A DNA stretch of 64,000 nucleotides from Lytechinus pictus (lineage: Eukaryota; Echinodermata; Echinoidea; Temnopleuroida; Toxopneustidae): NCBI RefSeq assembly GCF_037042905.1, contig NC_087261.1, forward strand, positions 25,130,317 through 25,194,316, written 5' to 3'. How positions within the stretch are numbered: position 1 is the stretch's first letter; every line of letters begins with the position of its first letter. A program made the translations under genes and the position numbers. Positions 42,101 to 53,684 of this stretch are shown in pieces. The notes beneath the pieces were generated by a model, which did no database searches, was not told the origin of the DNA, and worked only from the letters and a program-made list of their open reading frames with translations.

Positions 42101-45100
42101 CTTCATAACTAATTAACGCTCCTTATCATCTCCTCTCAGACATCAAGTTATTTTTTATTAACTCTTTGTGCGCTGGACCATGAACCCATCTGTACTGAAT
42201 TATTTTCAGGGAGGGAAACAATGCATTGTATGTTGAGTGTGAAATTGCGAAGTTCGCACGGCACCGAGTGTGCATTGGTGCGAAGTACGCGTGGAAAGGG
42301 TTTATAATAAATTAATAATAATAAATTGGTACTTACATAGCGCATAATCAATTGAAATTGCTCTATTAGACTTTACCATTTTATTTTCTCTCTTTTCGAT
42401 CGCTATTCGTCCTGTTTCTATTTATCTTTATTTCGTCTTTTGTCGTCTTGTTTTTTATCGCTTATTTAGTTTTGTCTTGTTCTGTTTGCTATCTTGTTCT
42501 TTTTAATCCGTTCAGTAAGTCTATGTAGGCAAATAGCAACCATTGCGTCTCTCTCTCTCTCTCTTCTTTTCCCGTCCCTTGGGAAAGTTCACATTATACA
42601 AGCTATGCTTTTGAGTGAATTTCCTATTCCCACAGATACCTTTTTCTATTTAAATTATTTATTTTAATGTGTCTACAAAATGTTCCATATTTTGTATACA
42701 TCTTTATATGTTAATTATCATTGATGTTGTTGAATATAAGTATAATGACAATGATTTGTATCGTAAATATTTGTTATAAATGTATGAAAATGGTTTGTAT
42801 CAATATTTATGTCATTTCTGTTGGAAATAAATCTGAATCTGAATCTGTTATTGAAATTTAAACTTCATACACCCTAAAAAAAGTTTTATCAAATATTGGG
42901 TAAAATGGGAGCATGCATGTTGGTTGAGTAAACAGAAAAAAATTACGCAATGTTGCGTTGAAATAGCCCAATATGGGGTAAAAAAAAATACCCAGCAAAT
43001 ATGCTTGTCCCCTTTCAACCCAATAATGGGTAAAATGTTACTCATTGTTTTTAGAGTGTAATGTACACGTATAATATCATATTTTGATATGAATGCAGGG
43101 GAAATAAAACTAAGTCATTATTCACGAGTGCGTCATTTCATGGCAGCTAGGACTAGATGCTTCATTGTCTAAAGGAAATGATGATTTTAATATTGGAACT
43201 CACTTCTAAAGACAGCTATGTATCCAATACCGCCACAGCTCTCAGTTGGGTCTCCTTGGCATGGAACGGAACAGTCTGAATCTACTCCCACTCCATGTCT
43301 CGCATAGTTATCACTGGCTACCCCACAATAACATTCATTCCCATTTCCAACACCAGCGTATGTATAGTAAGATGTGATGGACAGTCGACAAAACCAGATG
43401 CAATATGAAATATTTATCGATGCACTAGAAAGTTTGAAGTTGCTAGATAACACTCTGTCAGTTTTGTTATCCTTGAAACATCCAAGATATCCCTCACCTA
43501 TTATAAAGATGCACGATAAAGTAATGAATTTCAGGATTGAACTTCGAAACGTTAATAATATTTAAAAAAAATATCTTACAATCAGAACGATATGAACGTC
43601 AATTATGTTCAATGTTGCCGAAATATGAAATTAGATGTGAATCCCCTCAAAGCAATGTAAATTACCTAAATTATGAATCTCATTTTTTTTAGGGGGGTCG
43701 AGCTATATTCTTAATACTAGCCAGATCTAGTGAATTAATGATTAATTTCACCAGGGGGCCGTTCTATAAAGCTGTTCGTTAAGTTAAGAGCGAGTTTAAG
43801 AACGACTGGTGAACCTTTCCTACGAGCTTAAACCATCACCAATGAATATACAATTTACCACAAGAAAGGATCACCAGTCGTTCTTAAACTCGCTCTTAAC
43901 TTACTTGCTTTATGAAACACCCAACTGGCTTACCACCCAGCAGTAACCTTATATGTTTCTAAAAGCTACTCTGCCTTCATGTCCCAGGGTGCAAAAATAA
44001 AACATTAAAGGACAAGTCCATTCCAACAAAATGTTGATTTGAATAAAAAGAGAAACGTCCAACAAGCATAGCAGTGAAAATATCATCAAAATCGGATTTA
44101 AAACAAGAAAGTCATGACAACTTCAACTTTCGCTTAATTTCACAAAACAGTTTTATGCACATCCTGGTCGGTATGCAAATGAGGAAACTGATGACGTCAT
44201 CCACTCACTATTTCTTTTGCATTTCATTATATTAAATATGACATATTCTAATGTTCTCCTCATTGTCAAGTAAAACAAACATTTATTCCTCCCTGAACAT
44301 GTGGATTTGTTTAGTTAGGTTGTTCCTTATTTTCAAATCTTTAAAAAATGAAATATTGTATAATTCAAACAAAAAAAGGATTTAAAAAAATAGTGAGTGA
44401 GTGAGGGACATCATCAACTGTCTCTTTTGCATGGCACTGACTTGTACATATAACTGCTTTTGTGAAAAATAAGTGAAACTTTAACATTCTTATTTTACAC
44501 CCGATATTGACGAAATTTTCAGCGTTATGCTAGTTTGATTTTTCTCCATTTACTTAAATCAAGATTTTTCTAGAATGGACTTTACCTTTAACGGCGGTTC
44601 ATAGCTTAATGGATAGTAAAGCTATACACCATTTTTTAATAATTTGGCATGCTTAGATCAACAATTATTGTGTACGCAAAGATATATTTTTTTTCTATTA
44701 TTGCATACTTAAATTAATCCGTTAATACATGTATAGGTATTTTGTTTAAGTATTTGTATTGTATTAATTGAACATCATTGACATTGTATAGCAAAAAATT
44801 GTTCGTATATATTTATTCTCTAGAAAAATGCGAATTATAATGATAAAAGAGAAAAAAAGTCAGACTAATTGGAGAATTTCCGGACACGTGCATTTGCTTT
44901 CTGGGTTTATTTCGCCTTCTTCCATGAACATAAATAATATATTGCATTTACATTCATTTTGTTTTATTGATTTATAAATCTTACACGAATTTTGAAGAAA
45001 AGAATGTTTAATTGAACTGAATTAAGAGAATCAAGCCACTGTACGCCCACAAATGCCAAATGAAAAGTAAAGGACTGGAAATTCACTTTCGTTCAAGTAA

Positions 45101-48100
45101 TACCTGCGGCACATCAGTGCCGAAATTCAGTTTATAAAGCAAAAAGGGTTTCTTTTTCACATTTTTATTTTCATTCCCCTTGTCCCTTACTTTCTGTATT
45201 ATTTTCCTTGAACGAGCCTGTAGGCTTTAATTTGTATATTGAAAAATATGAAACAAATTGTAAACGTTGGAAATGGAAATAAACGAAATTAAGTGAAATG
45301 ACATAACCAATTTCATTGCTATTAAACATTATTGGCCATCAAGCCTGTGGTATCAACAATCGTTGTTAGAATGACTAAGAAGAGTCAATATGGCATGTGT
45401 TAAACTTTTTGTAACGGAAGTTGTATTTGCCTATCAAATTGACCTGGGTGAATTAATACTTGATCATGTGCACCCTACTGGACTCCATATTCAATTCACA
45501 GAATTGATTCGGATTCAATGTAGTCTGCCTCTAGATATTATTATTGTCGTTTTTGTAATTACCATGACAAGATGCTGCTCCTGCTGGGGAACACCCCGAT
45601 GCATGTGATAATGTAGAACATGCTGCGACGTTTCCTTCACCTAGAAATTCAACATAAACATGATAAACAACAATTTATTGATTTAAGTAAAAAAAAAAAA
45701 ATTATCCTAACTATTGGAACCAGGCCAATCATACATTGACTTCAGTGGGGCTAATTATGTATTCATGAGGTCATATCTCAGGCCCCCATTGACCAATTCG
45801 CCCCAATTTTGGTAGTGGAGGTATTTCATCATGCTCTACGAAAATATGGTAGCAGATATTCTAAAATGAAAAAAAAAGTTGTTTGTAACGTCATCAATTC
45901 GGTGCTCTACAGTGCGTAGCAAAAAAAAACGGGACAGTTTTGAAAAGTCTATTAAAAAATTGTTTCAAATTATGATATCTATATTTTTATGTTAATAGAT
46001 GCTCTGAAATCTTATCTTTGAAGTGCCATTTAAAAATAAATTTTGTTCATGCTTAAGTAGACACGGAACGTTTTTGTCGGGGGTTCAAAAAGAGGCTTTT
46101 GTCAAAATGGCAGAAATTAGATGATCAGACTTCTTTCTAATCAGCAAACTTCCTTTTAACCTTTTCATTATCTTTGCAATGATTTTCACATTTGAAGCCC
46201 GACCAGATAGGCCTCGCTAGCTTCTTGAAGGGCCATCACGGCGGAACTCTGGAAGCGGAGCTCGATCGACCTTCAATGCAGCCTGGTTTTTATAGACTTT
46301 TCAAATATGTCCCGTTTTTTATACACACTGTATTACAGCTCTGATCGGCGTTGGCGATGCGCTCTTCACCATGTTAACAGCGGTTTGAAATTATCCATGA
46401 ACCGCGAACTCTAAGCACCGAAAACTTGTTGGTCATATGCGATATCATCTTAACCCTAATAAGATTGGGCGCTGATTCAGCCCCCCTCCCCGCTCGACAG
46501 TTGTCGCGAATAAATCCGCCGCGCAATTTTTTTTTTACCAAGTAGCTCGCTGACTTTTTACTTTGAAGTCTCGCGCAAATTTTGAGACCAAAACTGCGAC
46601 ACCCAGGTACGCAGTTCCAACATTTCATAAATGCATGCAGACCCAAAAAAGTCCCCCCCCCCCCAAAAAAAAAAAAAAAATAATAATAATAAATAAATAA
46701 ATAAAAATAAAAAAATAAATAAGAATAAAAATAAAAATAACGTGAAATCGAGTACAAATCAAACGCAAATTGTGTTTCTTATCAAAAATTCATATGTATC
46801 AGTATTTTTCCTTTACGGATTAAATCAATTAATTTCATTTTTTTTTTACAGTCAAAATAAAGTCCCTGACAGTTTATATAAAAAAAAAAGGGGGGGAGAA
46901 GAAATACATAGAAATTCAGAAAACAATAACATTCCTAGGAAACTAAATGCGATATTGATTTTTTTTATTTGATCAGAGCCCAATAAAGAGCATTTGAGTG
47001 GCCTTATCTGAGAATTTGATCTTACAGTTTTGTAAATTATGCCATGGGTAACGTGCGTGCCGATTTTCGTCGCGATCGCGCGATCGACGGCCAAGATCAT
47101 AATGGATGCTGAATCACCATCCCCCGCATGTCTTTTTAGGGTTACGAGTTGTGAAAACAAACAAACATCTGTAGGGGTAACCCTGGTGGAGTGGTCCAAC
47201 TGCACTCCCCCTAGCTACCCCCCCCCCCTATCAGTTTTATCGGGAGGAGAGACCTGCTGGTCATAAACTCTAAAGAAATTGGGTAAAAGTGCTCCATGGT
47301 GGTATTTATGTGTCCAACCAACATTGGGCATTTCTTTTGGGCATTTTTATTTATCCAGTGTGATGAAAAATTTACCCATTCTAAAGTAATTGCTGCTTAT
47401 TTTTTCACTTTACTGGTCAATATGCTACACGCATTTGGTTAAAATTCTGCCCCAAATTGGTTGGACACATTCATTCATTCATTTATTCATTTTTCCAACA
47501 AAATTTATAATGCAATAATTACAATAAGTAAAACATAACATCAGAAAATATAAATGACATAAATATTTAAATAAACCAAATATAAAGAATATACACCTGA
47601 TACAGAAGATAATATTTCCAATTTGATACTAACAATATGCAAGACATAATTACTCTCGTGCTGGTAAAAAATTTTGAAAATCTGTGTGTGAAAATGGCAA
47701 TAAATGAAATAAATACATAGAAATAGAATAAAATAAAATTAAAAATTAAAAAAAAAAGATAAGATTTAAGAAAATGGTCCCCGGATTTTTTTTTTGGGGG
47801 GGTTGCAACCCCCAACCCCCCCCCCCCCCCTCTAGATCCGCTTCTGTGTATTACCTCCGTTACAATCTAATCCAATGTCAGGAGTTGAGTTCTGTCTAAA
47901 AGGTGTGGTCTGCATTGCTAGACTAGCTCCCGTGAATCCTAACTGTCTGCAAATGACCATGACATCATTAATGTCAAGATTTATTCCACATGTCGTCTCC
48001 CAATTGCCGCCATCTTGCCTGATCTCTACTGTACCTTTATTAGACGATGGACCTCCAACCAGTTGTACATCTACGAAGAAGAGGGAAATGGGATAGAGTC

Positions 48101-48546
48101 TGCTGTTAGGTTCTTTATGACATACGGAACCATGAGTTCCAACTATACACTTTACATCATAATTGACATTCATATACACAGAAAATATCTGCATATTGCA
48201 TTCTTGCATATGAAAGTTCGACTAAGTGGCATCTATATTATTTTGGGTTATAATTTGCCTTCTTTTCATTGTCTGTAATCCTTTTCTTTCAGTAGTTTTA
48301 AAGTACTTTCCAAGACCCCTCCTTAGTAGAGCCGACGGGCATCAACTCATCAAGCAAAGGCGTTCTATATCCTTTAAGTACATGGTGCCATTGCAATTAA
48401 CGTAGCCTTAAGTCCTTTGATACAAATAAACTCATGATACTGGGCATTCTTGGTTTGTTACCTGTAATGACACACCTGACCATGTAATTACTGTTCTGTA
48501 TCAGAAGAGTGATTAGGAACGCAAAGTTGATCCGATGCCAATCCAT
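38933..48546 (-). CDS. Gene C: intact SRCR-WSC transmembrane receptor with a distinct short tail
   Basis: Seven coding exons: 48462-48546, 47855-48070, 45563-45640, 43204-43497, 40252-40488, 39501-39591, 38933-39170. They join to 1239 nt, 412 residues plus stop, with no interruption. Signal peptide about 1-25, SRCR about 30-126 (six cysteines), WSC about 128-224 (eight cysteines), Ser/Thr-rich stalk 225-303, transmembrane about 312-329, tail 335-412. It differs from B and D in having no separate short linker exon, a stalk without serine runs, and a tail with no YAxP modules. Tail tyrosines occur in [14 protein letters not shown] and the C-terminal SYMI. Predicted single-pass surface receptor or adhesion protein; ligand unknown. 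Introns hold a LINE and several MITEs. Confidence 0.9.
39501..39591 (-). CDS. Gene C exon 6: transmembrane segment
   Basis: A 91-nt exon encoding [18 protein letters not shown] and further hydrophobic residues, then IFRIRR as stop-transfer. Starts phase 1 after CGCTACAG, ends phase 2 at AG/GTAAGT. This strong donor supports the equivalent sites in B and D. Confidence 0.85.
39803..39945. repeat. Inverted repeat in gene C intron
   Basis: GGAGTCTTTGTCGAAAAT at the left faces ATTTTCGACAAAGACCTCC at the right, with a centre of about 105 bp. Probably a small MITE. Confidence 0.7.
40252..40488 (-). CDS. Gene C exon 5: Ser/Thr-rich stalk
   Basis: A 237-nt phase 1-1 exon. It encodes [34 protein letters not shown] and [19 protein letters not shown]. 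Many Ser/Thr for O-glycosylation. Acceptor ACCATTAG, donor TTCTT/GTAATT. No simple serine runs, unlike B and D. Confidence 0.75.
40540..40770. repeat. AT-rich and AAG simple repeat
   Basis: ATAATGATAATAAT-type tract followed by GAAGACGAAGGAGAAGAAG. Intronic. Open frames are repeat translations. Confidence 0.8.
41195..42847 (+). mobile_element. Degenerate LINE reverse transcriptase with (GAATCT)n tail
   Basis: The plus strand encodes [17 protein letters not shown] (catalytic FADD), [35 protein letters not shown] and [17 protein letters not shown], all RT palm and thumb motifs, with several stops and frameshifts. The 3' end is AATAAATCTGAATCTGAATC, the short repeat tail typical of Jockey-like elements. 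A second, foreign piece with GCGCTATGTAA (minus) sits at about 42290-42350. Confidence 0.8.
42870..43058. mobile_element. Small TA-flanked MITE
   Basis: Ends CACCCTAAAAA and TTTTTAGAGTG, flanked by TA on both sides, 189 bp. Inner copies of TTGGGTAAAA occur in both orientations. Probably Tc1/mariner-derived (inference). Confidence 0.7.
43204..43497 (-). CDS. Gene C exon 4: WSC domain
   Basis: A 294-nt phase 1-1 exon, acceptor TATAATAG, donor GTGAGT. It encodes [49 protein letters not shown] and GDPTESCGG. Eight cysteines, complete WSC. The second half is almost identical to gene B, the first half is not. Confidence 0.95.
43754..43925. mobile_element. Palindromic MITE
   Basis: Ends GGGGGCCGTTCTATAAAGC and, inverted, GCTTTATGAAACACCC. 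Arms share TTAAGAGCGAGTTTAAGAAC and GACTGGTGA. 172 bp. Confidence 0.85.
44009..44587. mobile_element. TTAA-type foldback MITE in gene C
   Basis: Ends AGGACAAGTCCATTCC and, inverted, GGAATGGACTTTACCT-like sequence on the opposite strand, flanked by TTAA at 44005-44008 and 44588-44591. Same family as 27125 and 36340. Confidence 0.85.
45563..45640 (-). CDS. Gene C exon 3: C-terminal part of SRCR domain
   Basis: A 78-nt phase 1-1 exon encoding [15 protein letters not shown] and [10 protein letters not shown]. Same splice signals as in A and B (TTTCTAG, GTAATT). The residues between the first two cysteines are the most changed. Confidence 0.9.
45910..46330. mobile_element. Tc1/mariner-like MITE
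   Basis: Ends CAGTGCGTAGC and, inverted, CACACTG, flanked by TA. The inner TIR parts ACGGGACAGTTTTGAAAAGT and ACTTTTCAAATATGTCCCGT are complementary. 421 bp without a transposase frame. It sits in the gene C intron where gene A has its 6.2 kb insertion nearby. Confidence 0.85.
46331..47167. other. Gene C intron segment
   Basis: Homology to gene A (about 11985-12110: ACAGCTCTGATC, GGCGATGCGCTCTTC) is followed by C-runs, an AAATAA-rich tract (46660-46740) and unassigned AT-rich DNA. No coding signal. Confidence 0.5.
47168..47268. other. Conserved intronic segment, copy in gene C
   Basis: Matches 12130-12237 and 26293-26392 (GGAGTGGTCCAACTGCACTC, GGGAGGAGAGACCTG), but a C-run and small changes break the frame that is open in A and B. 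Confidence 0.55.
47855..48070 (-). CDS. Gene C exon 2: N-terminal part of SRCR domain
   Basis: A 216-nt phase 1-1 exon encoding [43 protein letters not shown] and ending DCNG. Acceptor TTCGTAG, donor AG/GTAATA. A long C-run lies just past the donor, at 47812-47830. Confidence 0.9.
48462..48546 (-). CDS. Gene C exon 1: signal peptide
   Basis: ATG at 48546-48544. It encodes [19 protein letters not shown] and ends VRCVIT in phase 1 at donor GTAACA. Hydrophobic core FAFLITLLI. Confidence 0.85.
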
Positions 48547-48625
48547 TACTGGTTCACATACGATCACCCGTGAATCTGCAGATCAATTAGAATTTGGGGC
48601 TAATATCAGAAGTATAACTTAAATA
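48547..48625 (-). promoter_or_regulatory. Conserved 5' proximal segment of gene C
   Basis: Conserved with A and B: TTGATCTGCAGATTCACGGG then GATCGTATGTGA before the ATG. Upstream, TATTTAAGTTATAC is shared with gene A. Probable 5' UTR/core promoter. Confidence 0.4.
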
Positions 48626-50900
48626 GCGGTGTTGGGACGTTCTGAGCAGAAAAATATATAAACATATTTCAGGGGCTAACCATTGTGTGTTATCAATGGT
48701 TCCCCTCCTATCCTTTGCCTGCTTAGAACGTACAATTCATGCTCACTAAACTTATTTCATATTTCAACGATCTATTAATGTTTTACACCAACTTATACTT
48801 ACAAAAATAGTGTTAACTTCATAAGAGATGAAACTACAGTCTGCCTTCTTTGAAACCAGTGACCAATACCGACAAACAGGGACGACTAATTCGTGATGCC
48901 TTTGGATCTTTGATAGGCGTACAAGACGTACCTTAATAGGATGGTGTACAAAACTAGAAATTCGATGGGAGACACGTCACAACCGACACAACCTTCTGCT
49001 GGCCGATCTAATATAACAGTGGATTTTGGATGAAAATTTTTTATCCAAATACGACAAGATGTGAAGTAAAGCGGACAAACCATGAACAAGTTCTGAATTT
49101 GTGAACTTTGGTAACAATGAAGGTTTTCCTGCATGACCAAATGTTATATTGTGATGTAGGGCAAGAACTCATCGATTTGTTCTAATACATAACATGACTA
49201 ATGTATCATATTTATCAAAAGCTATTTGAGCAGAATAATTTATTTTTAACACCATCTATCCCTTTTCTATTGCTTTTTGCTTGCTGTCCGAAGTGCATGA
49301 CGAATGGACAATAGTCCTTATCACTTAACAATTTACTCAACGTTTTTATCATTATTATTATGAATATTATTGTTATTATAGATTCAATTATACTGATATT
49401 ATTATTTGTTATTGTTATCATTATTATTATCATTATTATTGTTATTATCATTATTTTTATTTGATATTTACATAGTCATAATCGTATTCCATTGAATCTT
49501 GTACCATGGTTCTCATCACATTATTTTCCCTTTTTTTCCCTCGCACACAACTCAATTAACAACCTAGGCTAAATTACGCTTTATAATAGAGCCCCCTCCC
49601 CCCCCCCTACACACACACACAGAAGAACTGGGGAAATTAATTTACAAGAAAAAATGATAAATCTGAAAGTTGCATGGACGCTTTTTTTTCAGTCAAAGAC
49701 AAACAATAAGAAAGTCAAATACATTTATAAAATGGCACAGAAAGAATACTCAGGACAAAAATGAAATAAAAATGAAAAATAAAAGGGATGATTGTCTCTA
49801 TCGCATGTCACTTACAAAAAAGTTTGTAATTTCAGAAATCAGTATTCTTACTAATTTGTTACTGTTTCAACAGTCACAAATTTCTCATTCCTTGTTTGAT
49901 TCTGAGAAACTTCTACCACTTTGTTGTTATTACGCCCCCCCCCCCTTAATACACATCCTTATTAACATTATCATTCTTATCATAAGAATCTATTATATAT
50001 TGCAGTTCGAGCATATATAATAATCGAAAAGAAATATATTTCCCTCGTTATACAGTATATGCATGTTCATGCATACATTCATAATTTTGATAGTGACAAT
50101 AATACATGTAAGTTGAATGATTTTGTAACGATTTACCCTAAATTGACAATCGAAATAATAAAAATATAATTACCATTATTCCTAATTAATTATCCATGTC
50201 TTTCTTGTCTCTTTCAATCAATGCAATAATCATCTGCTAACAAGTTAAAACAGCTGTCGTGTATGATTATACTATACTGGCGCTACTACTGTTGCTTGTC
50301 ACAATACTGTACAACATTTTATCTATGAATCCTGCAAATTAACCGTTGGATCGTTGACATACAGGTGCACGGGTGTCAGAAAACCCACAACCAAGAATCC
50401 ACCTTTCGCCTCGTAAACGATATGGGATAAGACTGGGTTTCACAAAATTACCATCTTAACGAATATGCAGCAGTCCAATTACGAATGTCAAATTGTATTT
50501 AACAAATATTCCATAGTATCACAGAAAGCACAGTTTGAGAAACATGGCCTAGAACATTGTTCATTCTGGCACTCCTTTTCATTTCATAAAGAAGCAGCCT
50601 CTTGTTTGATTTATATACAGTCTACCCTAAACTATTGAACCGATCACTAAAGAATAGGGGATCCGAGTCAATTTCAAAATCAAGTTCCTCTTTTAGGGAC
50701 ACGAATTCAACATAATGTTAATAATTATCTTGTTTGTAAAACGTTTGATAATCATGAATTGGCCATTTATCGTATAACTGGTTTCCCCAATAAATAAAAG
50801 TACTTCAAACCTATACTTCGCCATTCGTATATCTAAAGAGTCTTATTATTATCACCATTTGCTATCATTACAGTAAGAAGCAATAGTAATAATAACGGAA
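48626..50900. other. Intergenic flank upstream of gene C
   Basis: Aligned with the gene A flank (13206-15340). Contains ATT-rich tracts (49345-49460) and a C-run with CA repeats at 49590-49620. No gene recognised. Confidence 0.55.
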
Positions 50901-50934
50901 GTAGCAGTGGGAGGAGGAAGAATAGTAGTAATGT

Positions 50935-50978
50935 GAGAAGTAGTAGTAGTAGTAGTAGAAATAGTAGAAATAGTAATG

Positions 50979-51027
<49 letters not shown>

Positions 51028-51174
51028 CAGCAGCAGCAGCAGTATTATAGTAGTAGTAGTAGTAGTAGTAGTAGTGGAGTAGTAGTAGTAGTAGTAGCAG
51101 TAGTAGTAATATAAGTAGAAGTAGTAGTAGTAATAGTAGTAGTAGTAGCAGCAGCAGCAGCAGCAGCAGTATTA

Positions 51175-51228
<54 letters not shown>

Positions 51229-51264
51229 CAGTAGTAGTAATATAAGTAGAAGTAGTAGTAGTAA

Positions 51265-51297
<33 letters not shown>

Positions 51298-51300
51298 AGG
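50935..51300. repeat. AGT/AGC trinucleotide microsatellite
   Basis: (AGT)n with several AGC runs; the block AGCAGTAGTAGTAATATAAG recurs. Counterpart of the 15360-16420 repeats near gene A. Long Thr, Leu or Tyr frames here are repeat translations. Confidence 0.95.
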
Positions 51301-52365
51301 TAGTAATCCATATATACCAATCCATATGCACTTCATATTCAAACTCTCATACACAAGAAACGAATGTATACATGTATACATGATCATTCTCTACAAAACA
51401 TTATGCTCGAAATAGTCACACAAATAATAATTTTTACAATAGAATCTTTTATTACGAATATATAAAGTGATAACAGTGAAAAATAAAAGAAAGCGTACAC
51501 TATCGATGACAAGATGGAATGATAGAGATATCTTAAAGATAAATGCCAGTTGTGGTAACGATCTCAAATGACTTTTTACAGAATCTAATATAATGACCAC
51601 CCGAGTGTCTGTTTGTATGAATAAAATATATGTGCCAAAGGATTCTGGAAGAAATTGTGTAATTGCTGGGAAATAAGCAGAATAAGCGCGGATTCGGTCA
51701 CTTCCGGATCCGTCGGGTCTTTATTCCAGCAATAATAATACACTGTCCCACGTGTGCCTATCTGTGTTGGCGATATTCAGTGTGATCGTTTTTTAGCTTA
51801 GATTTTATGGTTTCACAAAGTTCAGTTTATGTTACTGTACCAGATCTAGATCCACAATGATATAGTTATACTTAACCTAGCTTGTATAGACGGGCTAATC
51901 ATCCTAAAACGGATAGTAGACACAATTTCGACCTCCTTTCACTTATCAATTTAGTACAAATTACATATCTCTGTATGTTTTTCTTAATATTTTCCATTAT
52001 TTTTTATGTTATGAAATATTCAGTTTTATCATTAGGCCTATAATTGTTGTTGTTGTTAATGAATAAGTATTGGAAATATCTTCATCAATTGAAATATCAG
52101 AATAATGAAAATTATCACTCTGCTAAAGCAACCATCTCTTGATGTAATGTAACCATTCAAACAAGAATCCGTCCATCTCAAATTATAAGACAGACCTGCA
52201 CAATTAAGGTGATCACATACTACCAATGTAATGTAAACTCAATATTAATAGCTATGACGTCAAGTTAGCTACGCCTTTATCAATCTTTTCAAAGTTATTT
52301 CTTACACAGTAACCTGGACATACAACTTTTTTTCTCTCTTTATGAAACAAGGCAAACGCCAAGCG
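51301..52365. other. Intergenic, no gene seen
   Basis: Initially homologous to 16421-16700. A GC-richer patch lies at 51680-51760 (CACTTCCGGATCCGTCGGG). Nothing recognised as coding. Confidence 0.45.
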
Positions 52366-53684
52366 TTGTCTCGCCTGCATATTGCAGTCATGAAGAGACT
52401 GCATGTCAAAACTACATGTATGCTATATGACTTAGATGGACCTCTGTTACGAGTTTGGCGATCCCACCTCGAAGCTATAGTCATGGAAAGTTCATTGACC
52501 TTTGACCTTAATCAAATTCAACTCACATTTGAACTTGACCCGCACCTCCAAAAGATAGACCTCTTGTATGAATTTGGCAATCCTAACTCGAAGATATAGA
52601 AAGGAATTGTGTGTACAGCACAGCACAGTGCCAGTCATGGAAAGTTCATTGACATTTGACCTTATTCAAATTCGGCTCACATTTGAACTTGACCTGCACG
52701 TTCAAGAGATGGACCTCTGTTATGAATTTGGCGATCTCATCTCAAAGCTATAGAAATGTATTGTGTGTACAACACAGCACAGTGCCAGTCATGGAAAGTT
52801 CATTGACATTTGACCTTTGACCTTATTCAAATTCGACTCATATTCGAACTTGACCTGTGCCTTCAGAAGATGGACCTCTGGTATGAATTTGGTGACCCCA
52901 CCTCGAAGCTATAGAAAGGTATTGGGTGTACAAAGTTATTATGTGTACAACACAGCACAGTGCCAGTCATGGAGAGTTCATTGACCTTTGACCTTTGACC
53001 TTATTCAAATTCGACTCATATTCGAACTTGACCTGTGCCTTCAGAAGATGGACCTCTGGTATGAATTTGGTGATCCCACCTCGAAGCTATAGAAAGTTAT
53101 TGGGTGTACAAAGTTATTATGTGTACAACACAGCACAGTGCCAGTCATGGAGAGTTCATTGACCTTTGACCTTTGACCTTATTCAAATTCGACTCATATT
53201 CGAACTTGACCTGTGCCTTCAGGAGATGGACCTCTGGTATAAATTTGGTGATCCCACCTCGAAGATATAGAAAGTTATTATGTGTACAACACAGCACAGT
53301 GCCAGTCATGGAGAGTTCATTGACCTTTGACCTTTGACCTTATTCAAATTCGACTCATATTCGAACTTGACCTGTGCCTTCAGGAGATGGACCTCTGGTA
53401 TGAATTTGGTGATCCCACCTCGACGATATAGAAAGTTATTGTGTGTACAACACAGCACAGTGCCAGTCATGGAAAGTTCATTGACCTTTGACCTTATTCA
53501 AATTCGTTTCATATTCGAACTTGACCTGTGCCTTCAGGAGATGGACCTCTGGTATGAATTTGGTGATCCCACCTTGAAGCTATAGAAAGTTATTGGGTGT
53601 ACAACACAATTGTTGACGACGACGACGACGCCGACACCGGAAATAGTGATACCTATGTCTCGCTCCGCTACGTAGGCGAGACAA
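52366..53684. mobile_element. Element bounded by TTGTCTCGCC with DR1-rich 160-bp minisatellite
   Basis: Ends TTGTCTCGCC and GGCGAGACAA are inverted. The interior has about seven tandem units of 155-175 bp, each with GTTCATTGACCTTTGACCTT, GGACCTCTG, GAATTTGG and ACAACACAGCACAGTGCC. TGACCTTTGACCT (a perfect direct repeat of AGGTCA spaced by one) occurs in most units, doubled in four of them. Ends with a GAC-repeat run. No coding region recognised. Confidence 0.8.

Noticed and set aside
50852-51387. Poly-Thr, poly-Tyr and poly-Leu frames
   Set aside because: Same cause: AGT/AGC microsatellite read on the minus strand.
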